From Liopterus haemorrhoidalis (lineage: Eukaryota; Arthropoda; Insecta; Coleoptera; Dytiscidae): a stretch of 64,000 nt of DNA. Positions 1 to 9,717 of this stretch are shown here, piece after piece; position 1 is the stretch's first letter; each line of letters begins with the position of its first letter. The notes under the pieces are model-generated. The model was not told the DNA's origin. It worked only from the letters and a program-made list of their open reading frames with translations, and did no database searches. The stretch is from NCBI GenBank assembly GCA_963971575.1, contig OZ020619.1:20900813-20964812 (forward strand). The letters are read 5' to 3'. Made by a program: the position numbers and the translations under genes.

Positions 1-39
1 ATAATAACCAATATCTGGTAAAACAAAGAATAATATAAA

Positions 40-405
40 AAAGTTTTAATTTAAAAAGGACGTGGCTGTCTCCACAGCTTGTGTGAAACATGATAATGTT
101 GTTTGTAATCGTCCCTTACGATGAAGTTTTGCCTTATTAATGTGCATAACCTTATAAGTGTGGAACCTTAATGTGTGGAACCTTAATGTGCGAAACATTC
201 TTACATTATCAGGGTTTTTTATGTTTAATGCATTAAATGCATTTACTACGGATTCAATCAGTTCGTCGATTGTATTCGGTGAAGCAGTATGTTGCAAGGA
301 TTGTATAGAATTCAAAAAGCTCAGATTGAATACATTAAAATCTGGACTATATGGCGGTTGTGATTTAAGTCGATTTGGTACTTCTTTTTCGCCATTTTGT
401 TAGAA
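40..405 (-). pseudogene. 3' fragment of a DDE transposase (IS630/Tc1-mariner superfamily)
   Basis: Read on the minus strand, the peptide runs through a PPYSPDFNVFNLSFLNSIQS stretch, the hallmark around the last catalytic region of insect IS630/mariner-type transposases (family usually PPNSPDLN-like). It is followed by a helical tail (NTIDELIESVVNAFNAL) and a basic end (HINKAKLHRKGRL). Only the C-terminal third is present; nothing upstream of about 405 reads as the catalytic core. A short tandem duplication near 160-186 (unit TGTGGAACCTTAA) breaks the tail. It is a dead fragment, and the exact family (DD34D, DD37E and so on) cannot be decided. Confidence 0.55.
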
Positions 406-410
406 CAGCG

Positions 411-833
411 AGTGTCACTTTAATTTATCTAAAATACGCGTTTTTTTTTTTTTTTTTTCTGTGAATTACTTTTGGCATATGCAAAACATTTGAGCGCCAT
501 TTGTTTATTAGTTGCCTAGCAACCACTTATTTAGAAATAAAAACAAAAATAATCAAGATAATATTATTTTCGTTAATCCCACATTTTTTAAGTAATGTAT
601 ACCATATTTTCGGATGGGGAAAGTATTTAATTTAAGAGCATTTAATTTATAAAACTAGTTTCATGTAGGGTTTTAACAATGGATATAGGCTGCATACGAT
701 CTGTCATCAACCGGTATGTGCAACAGTCCAACACACATTTGGCAGAGCAAGTCAATTTCACGAAGTCTTACGACATGACACGAAGCCTAACATTCCCACA
801 CAAAAAAAAACATACATTGCGCTTTAAATATAG
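411..833. other. no gene recognised; AT-rich spacer
   Basis: Holds a long T run near 440-458 and AT-rich sequence. It contains an open frame of 68 codons (679-885) with no recognisable motif. Nothing else is supported. Confidence 0.4.
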
Positions 834-978
834 ATTATTATTATTATTAGCCTTTATTCCCAATACATTTTACAAAAACATTTAGATATTTTACAAATTT
901 TCATTATATATTAACTATTACTAATTACCAAAAGAATTTTTAAAATTATCAAAAGAATTATTTGTAATTAACCCCGAA

Positions 979-2722
979 TTAGTTATCCTCTCGGACAAAG
1001 GCTTCCCCAAGTTTTTTCCACTCTTCCCTGTCTCTTGCTTTTCTGGGCCAGGTTGCACCAGCAGTAGCTTTTAAGTCGTCTAGCCATCTCTTTCTCGGTC
1101 TTCCTTTGTTCCTTTTGTTTTCTAGTGGGATCCAGTCAGTTATATCCCTGGTCCATCCTTTTTCTTTCCTCATAATATGTCCGGTCCAGCTCCATTTTAA
1201 AGATTTTATTGTTTGCACTACATCTGCTATCTTAGTTTTATTTTTTATTTCTGTAATCGGAACTTTGTCTTTCCATGTTATGTTTAGGACGTTTCTTTCC
1301 ATTTTGTTTTGACAAACCCTAATCTTTTGGATGTGTTTTTCTGATAGTGCTCATGTATGTGAGCCATATGTGATGGTTGGACTAACACACATGCAAAAGT
1401 TCCTCTCTTGACCTCTAAGCTTATGTTTCCCTTCAAAATATGCTTCAATGACCAGAATTTTCTCCAAGCCATAGCGATTCTTCTGTTTATCTCTTTGTCC
1501 ATCCTATTTTCAAAAGATAATAGCTGACCTAGATATACGTGGTCCTGTACGTACTCTATTTCTTATTGTTCAATGAATATTTTTTGTTCTGTTTGTCGGT
1601 TCGTTATTATTTTTGTTTTATTTAAGTTAATTGTTCCTGTAGTTGTCGAGCTGGCAATTATGACCACATCATCGGCGAAGCATAATATACTAAGTCTTCT
1701 TCCGTTTATGTTTATTCCATATTTTTGATCTTCCCATCTGAGTTTGTTTGTTATGTCCTGTAGGACGGCACTGAAAAGGTCCGGAGGTAAGGGATCGCCC
1801 TGTCTAACTCCTTTTGCAATAGGAAATGGTTCTCCTCATCTATCCAATTTAATAGCAGCCGAGAGATGGTTGTACAATTTATTAATGATACAAATGTATT
1901 TCTCATCAATATTTTAGGGCTTCCCATATGCTATTGTGTTCCACCATGTCGAAAGCTTTTCGGTAGTCTATAAAACCAAGAAATATTGGTATGTTATATT
2001 CTATGCTTTTTTCTGTAAGCTGGTTTATCACATGTAGATGTATCTACTGTCGGTTTGTTTTTTCTGAAACCGGCTTGTTCTTCGGTTTGAAAATCTTCTA
2101 GTGTTGGTTTGATTCTTTGCTGTACAAGTTTTGTGAATATTTTGCTTATTGTTGATATGAGGCTAATAGATCTATAATTTGCGTTGTATGTCCTTTTTCC
2201 CTTTTTAAACAGTAAAATAATTTTCGACTTTTTCCATTGTTTTGGGATATATACGGTTATAATAATTCTGTTGGCTAAAATTCTGAGTGGTGTCAAGAGT
2301 TCGACTTTGCCGAGTTTTATAAATTCATTAACTATTCTGTCTTCTCCGGGACTTCTTGCGAATTTTAAATGTTCAATAACTTTATCTATTTCCTCATCTA
2401 TGAAAAGCGGCACAGAAGATTCATATCTGGATGTGGCGTTCGTGGGTGATCTGTTACTAGAGTAGAGATTGTTATAATACTTGGATGCGATATCTACCAA
2501 ATTTAAACGTGAGTTTTCTTTTATTCCTTTATGCTCCAGTTTTTGGATCCAGTTTGTGCCTGGTTGTAGCTTTTTGTTAAGTTTTTTAGTAGATAAGTTT
2601 TGTACCATTACTTCTGTTACAGTCATTCTTGAAATTGTTTTAAGTCCCTCTTTATATGTTTCTTGACTAATTTTTTCTTTCTTTATAGGATCTTCTTTTT
2701 TAAGTTTGACTGAAAGAGACAT
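979..2722 (-). pseudogene. LINE-A reverse transcriptase and C-terminal domain (broken)
   Basis: Minus-strand reading from 2722 gives an RT N-terminal region with a conserved FARSPGEDRI stretch, fingers (KKSKIILLFKKG, NYRSISLISTISKI) and QAGFRKNKPTVD. It continues in other frames with motif A (DYRKAFDMVE, about 1930-1990), GVRQGDPLPPD, and the catalytic FADDVV motif (about 1665-1690). The thumb/C-terminal segment follows at 1502-979 with TGHIMRK and GRPRKRWLDD, the usual end of this LINE type. Frameshifts separate the pieces (2722-1994, 1502-1284, 1302-979). The family enzyme copies element RNA by target-primed reverse transcription; this copy cannot make a whole protein. Confidence 0.75.
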
Positions 2723-2975
2723 TATTTTCTCTATTCTGTCGTAGATATCTTAAACATTCATATTCTCATCAGTGACGTAGCAATGGGGGCAGGAGGGGGG
2801 GGGGCAAATAACCTGGGCGCCAGCATTCAGGGGGCACCGAAATTAAGAACGATAAGTTGATTTTCAGGGCCGGAGGAACGCAGTCTGCAGGTAATTCAAG
2901 GCATTAGGGATGCAAGGCGGTCGCCAAGGTTAAAGTGAAGACCTTTGATGTTTTCACTTGAAATTTAAAAGGGAG

Positions 2976-3155
2976 TGTAATATATGAATTTATATATTTA
3001 AAATAATTATAAGCACTGCCATCTAGCGGTAGCTAGTTGTACGCCAGTCGGTATTAAGATGGCCGCTCATGAAATATACACGTGTAATTGATACAAATAA
3101 ATTTGATATTAATAAATATTGAAAGTGTCTTATTTAAAAATAAGCATATAATACA
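2976..3155 (+). repeat. 5' LTR of the Gypsy element
   Basis: 180 bp starting TGTAATATATG and ending ATAATACA. It matches the 3' LTR base for base as far as I can read. It should contain the promoter; no clear TATA assignment is made because the LTR is generally AT-rich. Confidence 0.93.
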
Positions 3156-3176
3156 TGGTGTCTGAAGTAAAACTAC
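3156..3176 (+). promoter_or_regulatory. candidate tRNA primer-binding site
   Basis: TGGTGTCTGAAGTA begins directly after the CA of the 5' LTR. The TGG start is expected for pairing to the CCA end of a tRNA. The tRNA species was not identified. Confidence 0.6.
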
Positions 3177-3197
3177 AAGAATTATATAAATAAAATC

Positions 3198-6100
3198 ATG
3201 GATGTATTTAACAAGCCTCCGATATTACAAATCAAAGGTTGCAATGTGAATTGGAAACTATGGCGACAAAATTTCGAGACGTATTTGGAAGCAGGTGGGT
3301 TTCTAGAAGATCCAAAAATCACCGATAAGAGAAAAATTGCAATGCTAAAGAATTTAATCGGATCAGAAGGCCAAGAAGTCTTAGAAAACTTCACATATAT
3401 AAACCAGGAAGAAAAAGACAACTTCAAACGAGTTCTAGAAAAATTGGAAGAATATTGCAGTCCAAAAAAGAATCTAACAGTAGAAAGATTCAATTTTAAT
3501 GCCGTATACCATAAAGAAGGTGAGACGTTTGATACTTTCTTACTGGAATTAAAAACGAAAGCTGCAACGTGCGAATTTGGAGATCAAAAGGACAGTCTGA
3601 TTCGTGATAGAATAGTTTGTGGAGTACGTGATAAGTATGTACAGAGAAGATTGTTACGAGACAACAACATTAATCTAGAAGACGCAATAAGAATTTGTAA
3701 AGCCGCAGAAACAAGTGAACTTCAAGCAAAGGTTATACAAGAGAAATCGTCAGAAGCTGTTAACGAAGTAAAAACACAGAAAAAGAAGAAAATACAAGAG
3801 TTCAAGAAAGAAAAAACCGAGCAATTTAGTTGTTCAAGATGTGGACTAAGACACAAAATAAAAGAGTGCCCAGCGTTTGGTAAGACGTGTAGCAAATGTA
3901 AAAAATTGAATCACTTCGCTTCTGTTTGTAAAACAAAAACTGTAAAAGAGGTATGTGTAGATAGTAAAAATGAGTATCTAATTTCTGCATTGGGAAAAAT
4001 AAATGGACAAGAAAATAAAGCTTGGTTTGCAGATGTAGAAATTTATGGTAAAATTATTAAATTAAAATTAGATACAGGTGCAGAAGTTAGCGTACTACCA
4101 TATAATGTATTAAAGAAAATAGACAAAAATATTGTACTAGGTCGCACTAGTGCAACACTGGTTTCATTTGGTAATTATAAAATTAAACCTTTAGGTACTG
4201 TTAAATTAAATTGTAAAAACAGAAATTATGCTGCAAATATAGATTTTATAATAACCAATTGTGACTCTCAGCCATTACTTGGACTAAAAGGTTGTGAAGA
4301 TCTAAATTTAATCCAAAGAATTAATAATATTTGCAATATAAGATCTGTTGAGAACTTTGTAAATAAATATAAAAAGGTTTTTACTGGTCTAGGAGCAATT
4401 AAAGGTGAACATCACATCGTGATAGATAAATCGATCCCTTCGGTAGTAGATCCTCCTAGGAAAATTCCTTTCAGTCTACAACCTAAACTTAAAAATACTC
4501 TAGAAGACCTAGAGAAAACAGGAGTAATCTCAAAAGTAGATTATCCAACAGATTGGGTAAATAGTTTGGTTATCGTAGAAAAAAAGAATGGAAATATAAG
4601 GTTATGTTTAGACCCAAGAAATCTAAACAAAGCAATAAAGCGTGAGCATTATGTGATACCAACTGCTCAGGATATAGCAGTAGAATTAAAGGGAAAGAAA
4701 GTTTTCTCTGTAATAGATTTGAGCTCAGGGTTTTGGCAAATAAAACTAGACAAAGAGAGTTCTGATTTATGTTGTTTCAACACATGTTTTGGACGATATA
4801 AATTTTTAAGACTTCCCTTCGGAATAAAATCAGCCCCTGAAGTTTTTCAAAAGAAAATGAAAGAAAAATTTAGTCACATAGAAGGTGTACAAGTTATATT
4901 TGATGATTTATTAATTTCAGGAAACGATGAAGGTGAACATGATAAAATTTTGAATCAAGTTATGCAAACCGCTGAGAAAAATAATATTACATTTAATAGG
5001 GATAAAATACAATTAAAAGTAAACTCTGTGAAGTACATGGGATACATAATTAGTGCCAACGGTTTGAAAATAGACCCCGATAAGGTAAGAGCAATTGTTG
5101 AAATGGATGAGCCAAAGAACAAAGAGGAACTAAGAAGATTTCTAGGTATGGTCAACTTTTTATCTTCTTTTATACCTAATATGTCAACAATAAATGCCTC
5201 ATTAAGAGATCTCATTAAAAATAACACAGAATGGCAATGGGATCATGAACACACCAAAGCCATAAAAATTTTGAAAGAAAAACTTACAACCGCACCAGTT
5301 TTAGCATTTTTTGATGTTACTAAGCCAGCAATAATACAAACAGACGCATCAAAGGATGGAATAGGTGCTTGTCTAATACAAGATTCACATCCTATAGCGT
5401 ATGCATCAAGAAGTCTCAATATAAGTGAGAAGAATTATGCACAAATTGAAAAGGAACTGCTAGGAATTGTTTATGGATTACAAAAATTCCACCAATACAT
5501 ATATGGCAGACATACAGAAATTCATACAGATCATAAGCCTTTAGAAGTAATTGCAAGAAAAGATATTGCACAAGTGCCTGGAAGATTACAAAGAATGATG
5601 TTAAAATTAATGAAATACAATTTAAGTGTAAAATACGTTCCAGGAAAACATTTATACTTAGCAGACACATTGTCTAGAGCGTTCCTACAAACAACTGAAG
5701 AAGAAGATGAAGATTTAGAAGTAGCAGTACATGCAGTTTCAAAGTACTTATCAATAAGCCCAAAGAGAAGGAAGGAAGTACAGTCAGCAACTCAAGAAGA
5801 TGTAACATTACAGAAGATACTGTATTACCATTTAGAGGGTTGGCCAGAAAGAAAAGATCAAGTACAGGAATCAGTAAAACCGTATTGGAAATTTAAAGCC
5901 GATATCTCAGAAGATGAAGGATTAATTTTCATAGGTAACAGACTGTTAATACCTGTATCGTTAAGAAAAAAGATGTTAGAAATAATTCATGAAGGACATC
6001 AAGGCATGGAAAAATGCAAAGCAAGAGCGAGAGAAGTTATATATTGGCCAGGTATTACGACAGACATAGAAAATCAAGTTGGAAAATGTTATATTTGTGA

Positions 6101-7085
6101 AAAATATCAGAAATACAACTGTAAGGAAACTTTGAAGTCACATTCGATGCCTGAAAGGCCTTGGGAAAAAATTGCATCAGATATATTAGAATTTAATGGT
6201 GTAAGTTATCTTATAGCATATGATTACTATTCAAAATGGTTAGAAATCATAAGACTGAACAATAAAACATCTCAAGAGTTAATTTTGAGATTTAAAGAAA
6301 TATTTTCAAGACTAGGAATACCTGAAGTATTAATATCAGACAATATGCCATATAATAGTTTTGAAATGAGAAAATTTGCAGAAGATTGGGATTTTGAAAT
6401 TAAAACATCGAGTCCGAAATATCCTAAATCAAATGGAATGGCAGAAAGAGGAGTACAAATAGCAAAGAACATGCTAAAAAAGGCAACAGAAGAACGGAAT
6501 GATATTTATACATTTTTGTTACAACATAGAACAACGCAAGTAAAAGGTTTAAATAAATCACCCGATCAGCTGATAATGAGTAGAAAATTAAGAAATAAAA
6601 TACCTCAACAGAGCAAATTACTAAAGCCGAGAGTTGAAAGAAGTGAATACATAAAGAAAGAACTGGAAGAACAAAAAAAATTGCAAAAGAAATATCATGA
6701 CAAAAATGCACATGATTTACCATCTCTTGAGGAAGGTAATAGTGTATTAATGAGAAAAGGAAAAGAATGGGAGCGAGGGATAATCAAGGAGAAGCATGAA
6801 GCTCCGAGATCGTATATCGTACAGACAGAATATAACATTTATCGTAGAAATAGACGAGATTTGCGAAAATCAACAAATCCGCCACCAGAATTTAAAAACA
6901 AACTAGACGATCTGATGGATCCTGTTAGTCCTGATCCTGAAACACCTACACCTACTCCTATAATAGCTGAACCAAATCAGTCTATGTTAAATTCAGATAC
7001 GAATTCTGAAGAGTCTTCCGAAATTATATCTAGACCACTAAGAACTAAGAAAATGCCGTCTAAATTTAAAGACTATGTTATGTAA
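3198..7085 (+). CDS. Gypsy gag-pol polyprotein, 1295 aa, intact
   Basis: One open frame encodes gag fused to pol without a frameshift. Order of domains: gag capsid-like region (about 1-200); a cysteine-rich zinc-knuckle stretch starting at C212 (CSRCGLRHKIKEC then CSKCKKLNHFASVC); aspartic protease with DTGAE at D292; reverse transcriptase with VIDLSSGFW (D507) and IFDDLL (D569, D570); RNase H with QTDASK (D716) and later HTDHKPLE; integrase with an HHCC zinc region (EGHQGM ... CYICEKY) and a D-D-E triad near D995, D1048, E1083; then a basic C-terminal tail. No catalytic motif is missing, so the element may still be competent. The start at 3198 is the first ATG after the primer-binding site. 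RT motifs are Gypsy type. Confidence 0.95.
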   Translation: MDVFNKPPILQIKGCNVNWKLWRQNFETYLEAGGFLEDPKITDKRKIAMLKNLIGSEGQEVLENFTYINQEEKDNFKRVLEKLEEYCSPKKNLTVERFNFNAVYHKEGETFDTFLLELKTKAATCEFGDQKDSLIRDRIVCGVRDKYVQRRLLRDNNINLEDAIRICKAAETSELQAKVIQEKSSEAVNEVKTQKKKKIQEFKKEKTEQFSCSRCGLRHKIKECPAFGKTCSKCKKLNHFASVCKTKTVKEVCVDSKNEYLISALGKINGQENKAWFADVEIYGKIIKLKLDTGAEVSVLPYNVLKKIDKNIVLGRTSATLVSFGNYKIKPLGTVKLNCKNRNYAANIDFIITNCDSQPLLGLKGCEDLNLIQRINNICNIRSVENFVNKYKKVFTGLGAIKGEHHIVIDKSIPSVVDPPRKIPFSLQPKLKNTLEDLEKTGVISKVDYPTDWVNSLVIVEKKNGNIRLCLDPRNLNKAIKREHYVIPTAQDIAVELKGKKVFSVIDLSSGFWQIKLDKESSDLCCFNTCFGRYKFLRLPFGIKSAPEVFQKKMKEKFSHIEGVQVIFDDLLISGNDEGEHDKILNQVMQTAEKNNITFNRDKIQLKVNSVKYMGYIISANGLKIDPDKVRAIVEMDEPKNKEELRRFLGMVNFLSSFIPNMSTINASLRDLIKNNTEWQWDHEHTKAIKILKEKLTTAPVLAFFDVTKPAIIQTDASKDGIGACLIQDSHPIAYASRSLNISEKNYAQIEKELLGIVYGLQKFHQYIYGRHTEIHTDHKPLEVIARKDIAQVPGRLQRMMLKLMKYNLSVKYVPGKHLYLADTLSRAFLQTTEEEDEDLEVAVHAVSKYLSISPKRRKEVQSATQEDVTLQKILYYHLEGWPERKDQVQESVKPYWKFKADISEDEGLIFIGNRLLIPVSLRKKMLEIIHEGHQGMEKCKARAREVIYWPGITTDIENQVGKCYICEKYQKYNCKETLKSHSMPERPWEKIASDILEFNGVSYLIAYDYYSKWLEIIRLNNKTSQELILRFKEIFSRLGIPEVLISDNMPYNSFEMRKFAEDWDFEIKTSSPKYPKSNGMAERGVQIAKNMLKKATEERNDIYTFLLQHRTTQVKGLNKSPDQLIMSRKLRNKIPQQSKLLKPRVERSEYIKKELEEQKKLQKKYHDKNAHDLPSLEEGNSVLMRKGKEWERGIIKEKHEAPRSYIVQTEYNIYRRNRRDLRKSTNPPPEFKNKLDDLMDPVSPDPETPTPTPIIAEPNQSMLNSDTNSEESSEIISRPLRTKKMPSKFKDYVM

Positions 7086-7168
7086 ACATTTTTATGAATT
7101 TATTGTAACTATTGTAAAATTGTAAGTGGAAATGTGTTGTACATATTTTCACATTCGTATATTCCCTT

Positions 7169-7186
7169 AAAAAAAAAAAAAGGAGA
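7169..7186 (+). promoter_or_regulatory. polypurine tract of the Gypsy element
   Basis: A run of A followed by GGAGA lies directly before the TG of the 3' LTR at 7187. This is the expected plus-strand primer position. Confidence 0.8.
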
Positions 7187-7366
7187 TGTAATATATGAAT
7201 TTATATATTTAAAATAATTATAAGCACTGCCATCTAGCGGTAGCTAGTTGTACGCCAGTCGGTATTAAGATGGCCGCTCATGAAATATACACGTGTAATT
7301 GATACAAATAAATTTGATATTAATAAATATTGAAAGTGTCTTATTTAAAAATAAGCATATAATACA
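7187..7366 (+). repeat. 3' LTR of the Gypsy element
   Basis: 180 bp, matching the 5' LTR in length and, by eye, in sequence. It is followed by the GGGAG target duplication. Confidence 0.93.
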
Positions 7367-7597
7367 GGGAGGACCTTTTATTTTAGGTCTTCCATTGAAA
7401 TTTAGAAGTGAGGACATTTTTTTAGGTCTTCTCTTGAAATTTTGCCCTTTCTGTATAAGGGCGCCAAAGACCCTCGCCCCGGTCTTGGTGATTTTAAATT
7501 AGGGGCGCTGATTTACCTGGTTGTCCCCAGGAATATCACGCTACGTCACTGATTCTCATGTAGTATAGTGCTGTTTATATTATCTTTAAGTTTTTCT

Positions 7598-8386
7598 TTA
7601 AAACTTTCTGCTTGATTTGGGATAGTTACGCCTTTTGGTGATTTTTTGAACAGATGTTTTCAAAATTGTTTTTTTATTAACTTTTAATGTAATTCTTGCT
7701 AATCTATGGTCAGAGAAGAATTCAAATTCATTAAGTACTTCAATGTTACCCACATTTTTTATGTCGTTCGTTAGAATATAGTCAATCTCGTTTTTGTGGC
7801 CGATCGGTGATTTCCATGTCCATTTCCTCGACGCTGGCTTCTTAAAAAAGGAGTTGATTATTTTCAGTTGGTGCTGGGCTGCGAAATTAACTAGCATTTC
7901 ACCTCGTGGGCATCTTATGCCATAATAAGATGTGCCCAACGTATTTTCTTCTCCTATTTTCCTTTTTCCGATCTTTACGTTGAAGTCGTCTATTAAAATT
8001 AAATTGTTCGATTTGTAGCTTTTAAATTTTTCTATAGTTTCCTCTAATAGTTCATAAAACGTTGTTATTTTTTCCAGTGGCGATTCGCTTGTAGGTGCAT
8101 GAACGATTATTATTTTTGTTTTTATATTATTTACGTTGAGTGTAAGTACCGCTATACGTTCATTCACACATTCGAATAATTCAATATTCCGCTTCAATTT
8201 GCTTTTTTTCCTTGCGGCGCCGTGACAAAATATTATCTGGGATTTTCTTTCTGTAATTATTTCATAGTTTCGCCTAATCTCTGAGATTCTTAATACTTCC
8301 CATTTGATTTTATTTAATGCGTATTCTAGTTCCGCCATTCTGAATTCGTCCTTTAGTGTACGAGTGTTTAGGGTTCCAATGTACAA
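7598..8386 (-). pseudogene. LINE-A apurinic-type endonuclease domain
   Basis: A 262-codon minus-strand frame. It opens with IGTLNTRTLK and includes a SEIRRN block, IIVHAPTS, a DDFNVKIG block (family usually GDFNA), KRTWTWKSP-like RKWTWKSPIG, NEIDYIL, and the SDHRL active-site motif. These are the ordered signatures of the exonuclease-endonuclease-phosphatase fold that nicks target DNA for LINE insertion. It is open to about residue 262 and then stops. The RT half lies beyond the nested hAT/Gypsy insertion at 2770-7551, so endonuclease and RT are now separated by almost 5 kb. Confidence 0.8.
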
Positions 8387-8700
8387 ATCTGATTTGGGGG
8401 GTTTGGCCTTAATCTACCTTGGTGGCCAGCCTTGTTGGAAGAAATGCTTTTGCTTTGCGTTTTTTAATTTCCATTCTGAAGTTGTTAGTGCGTTGTTCCT
8501 GTTAGTAGCGTTGTTCGTTGACCTTAAATTCCATCTCCGTGCGTTTTGTTGCTATAACCTATTTGCTGACTTTACCCATGCAGTTAAGCCACCCACTGAG
8601 CCTGTTCTTGGTCTGCCTAGCTGTTCTGGTGTTAAATATAGATACCTACATTTTATTAAACTTTTTTTAAATTGTTTTTTAATAAATTTCTTAATATTTT

Positions 8701-9261
8701 TTTTACCTTTTATACAATAACTTGAAACATTTTTGTATAGTATATTCTCAGAGGAACTCCTCTGTGTTACACACAGTGCGACCGTTTGTTTGTTCTTACA
8801 AAAGTGAACTGCTTATATAAGCTGTTCACTTTTGTAAGAACACATTAGATCTGATTATTTTGGTTACTTTTATGGTGTGTTACTGATTTTAAATGTCAAT
8901 TAAAAATATTCCTTACGCTGTAAAACCGACTTTAGGTTGATAAGGTTATGATTATTATAATTAAGATATCATTTTTCATTATGACATATGTCAAATGGAT
9001 CGACATTTTAAAAAAGTGACATTTTTTAATACCAACATGACATACTGCTTCAAAGGTGCAAACTATTGAAATTAAAATTCCCTCTTAGTTTGTTCTTACA
9101 AAAGTGAACAGCTTATAGCTGGCGCTTCACTTATGTTGATTTTTAATAAATATTAGTAAATCTGTGTTTTTAATTTTTTTGTGTTGTTTTTTAACAATTT
9201 AAAGTAATATTTTTGTTTTGATTTTTTATCTTATAAGCCGTGCTTGGTATATATAATATTA
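8701..9261. repeat. dispersed repeat with near-perfect 50-bp hairpin
   Basis: 8792-8841 is a near-palindrome: GTTCTTACAAAAGTGAAC pairs with GTTCACTTTTGTAAGAAC (25 of 26 positions when arms are extended). A third copy of the arm is at about 9092-9110. The same arm plus the following TTAGATCTGATTATTTTGG-like stretch recurs inside the nested element at 54828-54890 and, inverted, near 56140-56190. This looks like one end of a DNA-transposon family. No coding sequence is seen. Confidence 0.55.
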
Positions 9262-9592
9262 TCTGTCTCAATTTATAATACGAAACTAAGAGGTAAATTT
9301 AATTTTTTATGTTGTATATTTAAAATATCACCTTAGGGTGGTAATTCTGAAGTGGCACCTTTCAAAATATTTGACATGTCTATCACAATTTTGACATGTC
9401 AATCGCAATTTTGACATGTCAATTTGTTATCTGACATATGTAGTATTTGAGTGAATATAACCTCGATATAATAAAACTTAACCAAACATTTAAAAGCCAG
9501 ATTTACAAGTTCACATGTTTCCATAAAAGTCTATTTACACCACAACAGTCACCAAAGTAACCAGATCTAGTTTCGTATTACAAAATGAGACA
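9262..9592. mobile_element. candidate MITE with about 28-bp inverted ends
   Basis: The left end (CTGTCTCAATTTATAATACG...) and right end (...CGTATTACAAAATGAGACAG) are imperfect inverted repeats. Inside, at about 9366-9425, an AATTTTGACATGTCAAT unit of roughly 21 bp is repeated three times. The subterminal ACCAAAGTAACCAGATCTAG is shared with the repeat at 8841-8880. No clean target duplication could be defined. Confidence 0.5.
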
Positions 9593-9599
9593 GATTATA

Positions 9600-9680
9600 T
9601 ATGTCCGAGAGGTTGGGGGCCCCTTGCGGATCTGGGGCCCAGGGCTTAAGCCCTATTAGCCCGTATGTAGATCCGCCACT
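9600..9680. mobile_element. hAT-type terminal fragment
   Basis: A GC-rich stretch ending ATGTAGATCCGCCACTG, a typical right end of insect hAT repeats. The matching left end with an 8-bp duplication was not found, so only a fragment is claimed. Confidence 0.4.
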
Positions 9681-9717
9681 GCCTATATATATATATTCTT
9701 ACCTTTTTCTGTTTCAG

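Larger units (their letters stand above)
2976..7366 (+). mobile_element. complete Ty3/Gypsy LTR retrotransposon
   Basis: A 4391-bp element with two 180-bp LTRs (2976-3155 and 7187-7366) that look identical on direct reading, TG...CA ends, a 5-bp target duplication, one uninterrupted gag-pol frame (3198-7085) and a purine tract before the 3' LTR. No envelope gene is present between pol and the 3' LTR. Matching LTRs and an intact frame indicate a very recent insertion. It landed inside a hAT element, itself inside LINE-A, and is the youngest of the three. Confidence 0.95.
2971..7371. repeat. 5-bp target duplication GGGAG flanking the Gypsy element
   Basis: GGGAG occurs at 2971-2975 immediately before the 5' LTR and at 7367-7371 immediately after the 3' LTR. 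This is the expected product of a retroviral-type integrase. Confidence 0.9.
2770..7551. mobile_element. non-autonomous hAT element, interrupted by Gypsy
   Basis: Ends are CAGTGACGTAGC and GCTACGTCACTG, a perfect 12-bp terminal inverted repeat of hAT type. It is flanked by a perfect 8-bp target duplication, ATTCTCAT, at 2762-2769 and 7552-7559. Without the Gypsy insertion (and its 5-bp duplication) the element is about 386 bp and has no coding capacity. Its interior contains AAGACCTTT / TTGAAATTTA / GAGGACA sub-repeats related to those in the hAT elements at 25377 and 26829. It sits between the endonuclease and RT parts of LINE-A, so it is younger than that LINE. Confidence 0.9.
834..8700 (-). 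mobile_element. RTE-like non-LTR retrotransposon (LINE-A), interrupted by a hAT and a Gypsy element
   Basis: The LINE reads leftward: endonuclease (8386-7598), then, after a 4.8-kb nested insertion (2770-7551 plus one target copy), reverse transcriptase (2722-1660) and a C-terminal GHIMRK / GRPRKRW tail (1502-979). A (TTA)n tract at 834-849 fits the 3' tail of such LINEs. Removing the insertion leaves roughly 3.1 kb, normal for an RTE-like element. The 5' border near 8640-8700 is a guess. The coding region has several frame breaks, so the element is dead. The endonuclease resembles the insect proteins often mislabelled craniofacial development protein 2-like; RTE assignment is by that resemblance. 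Confidence 0.75.
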
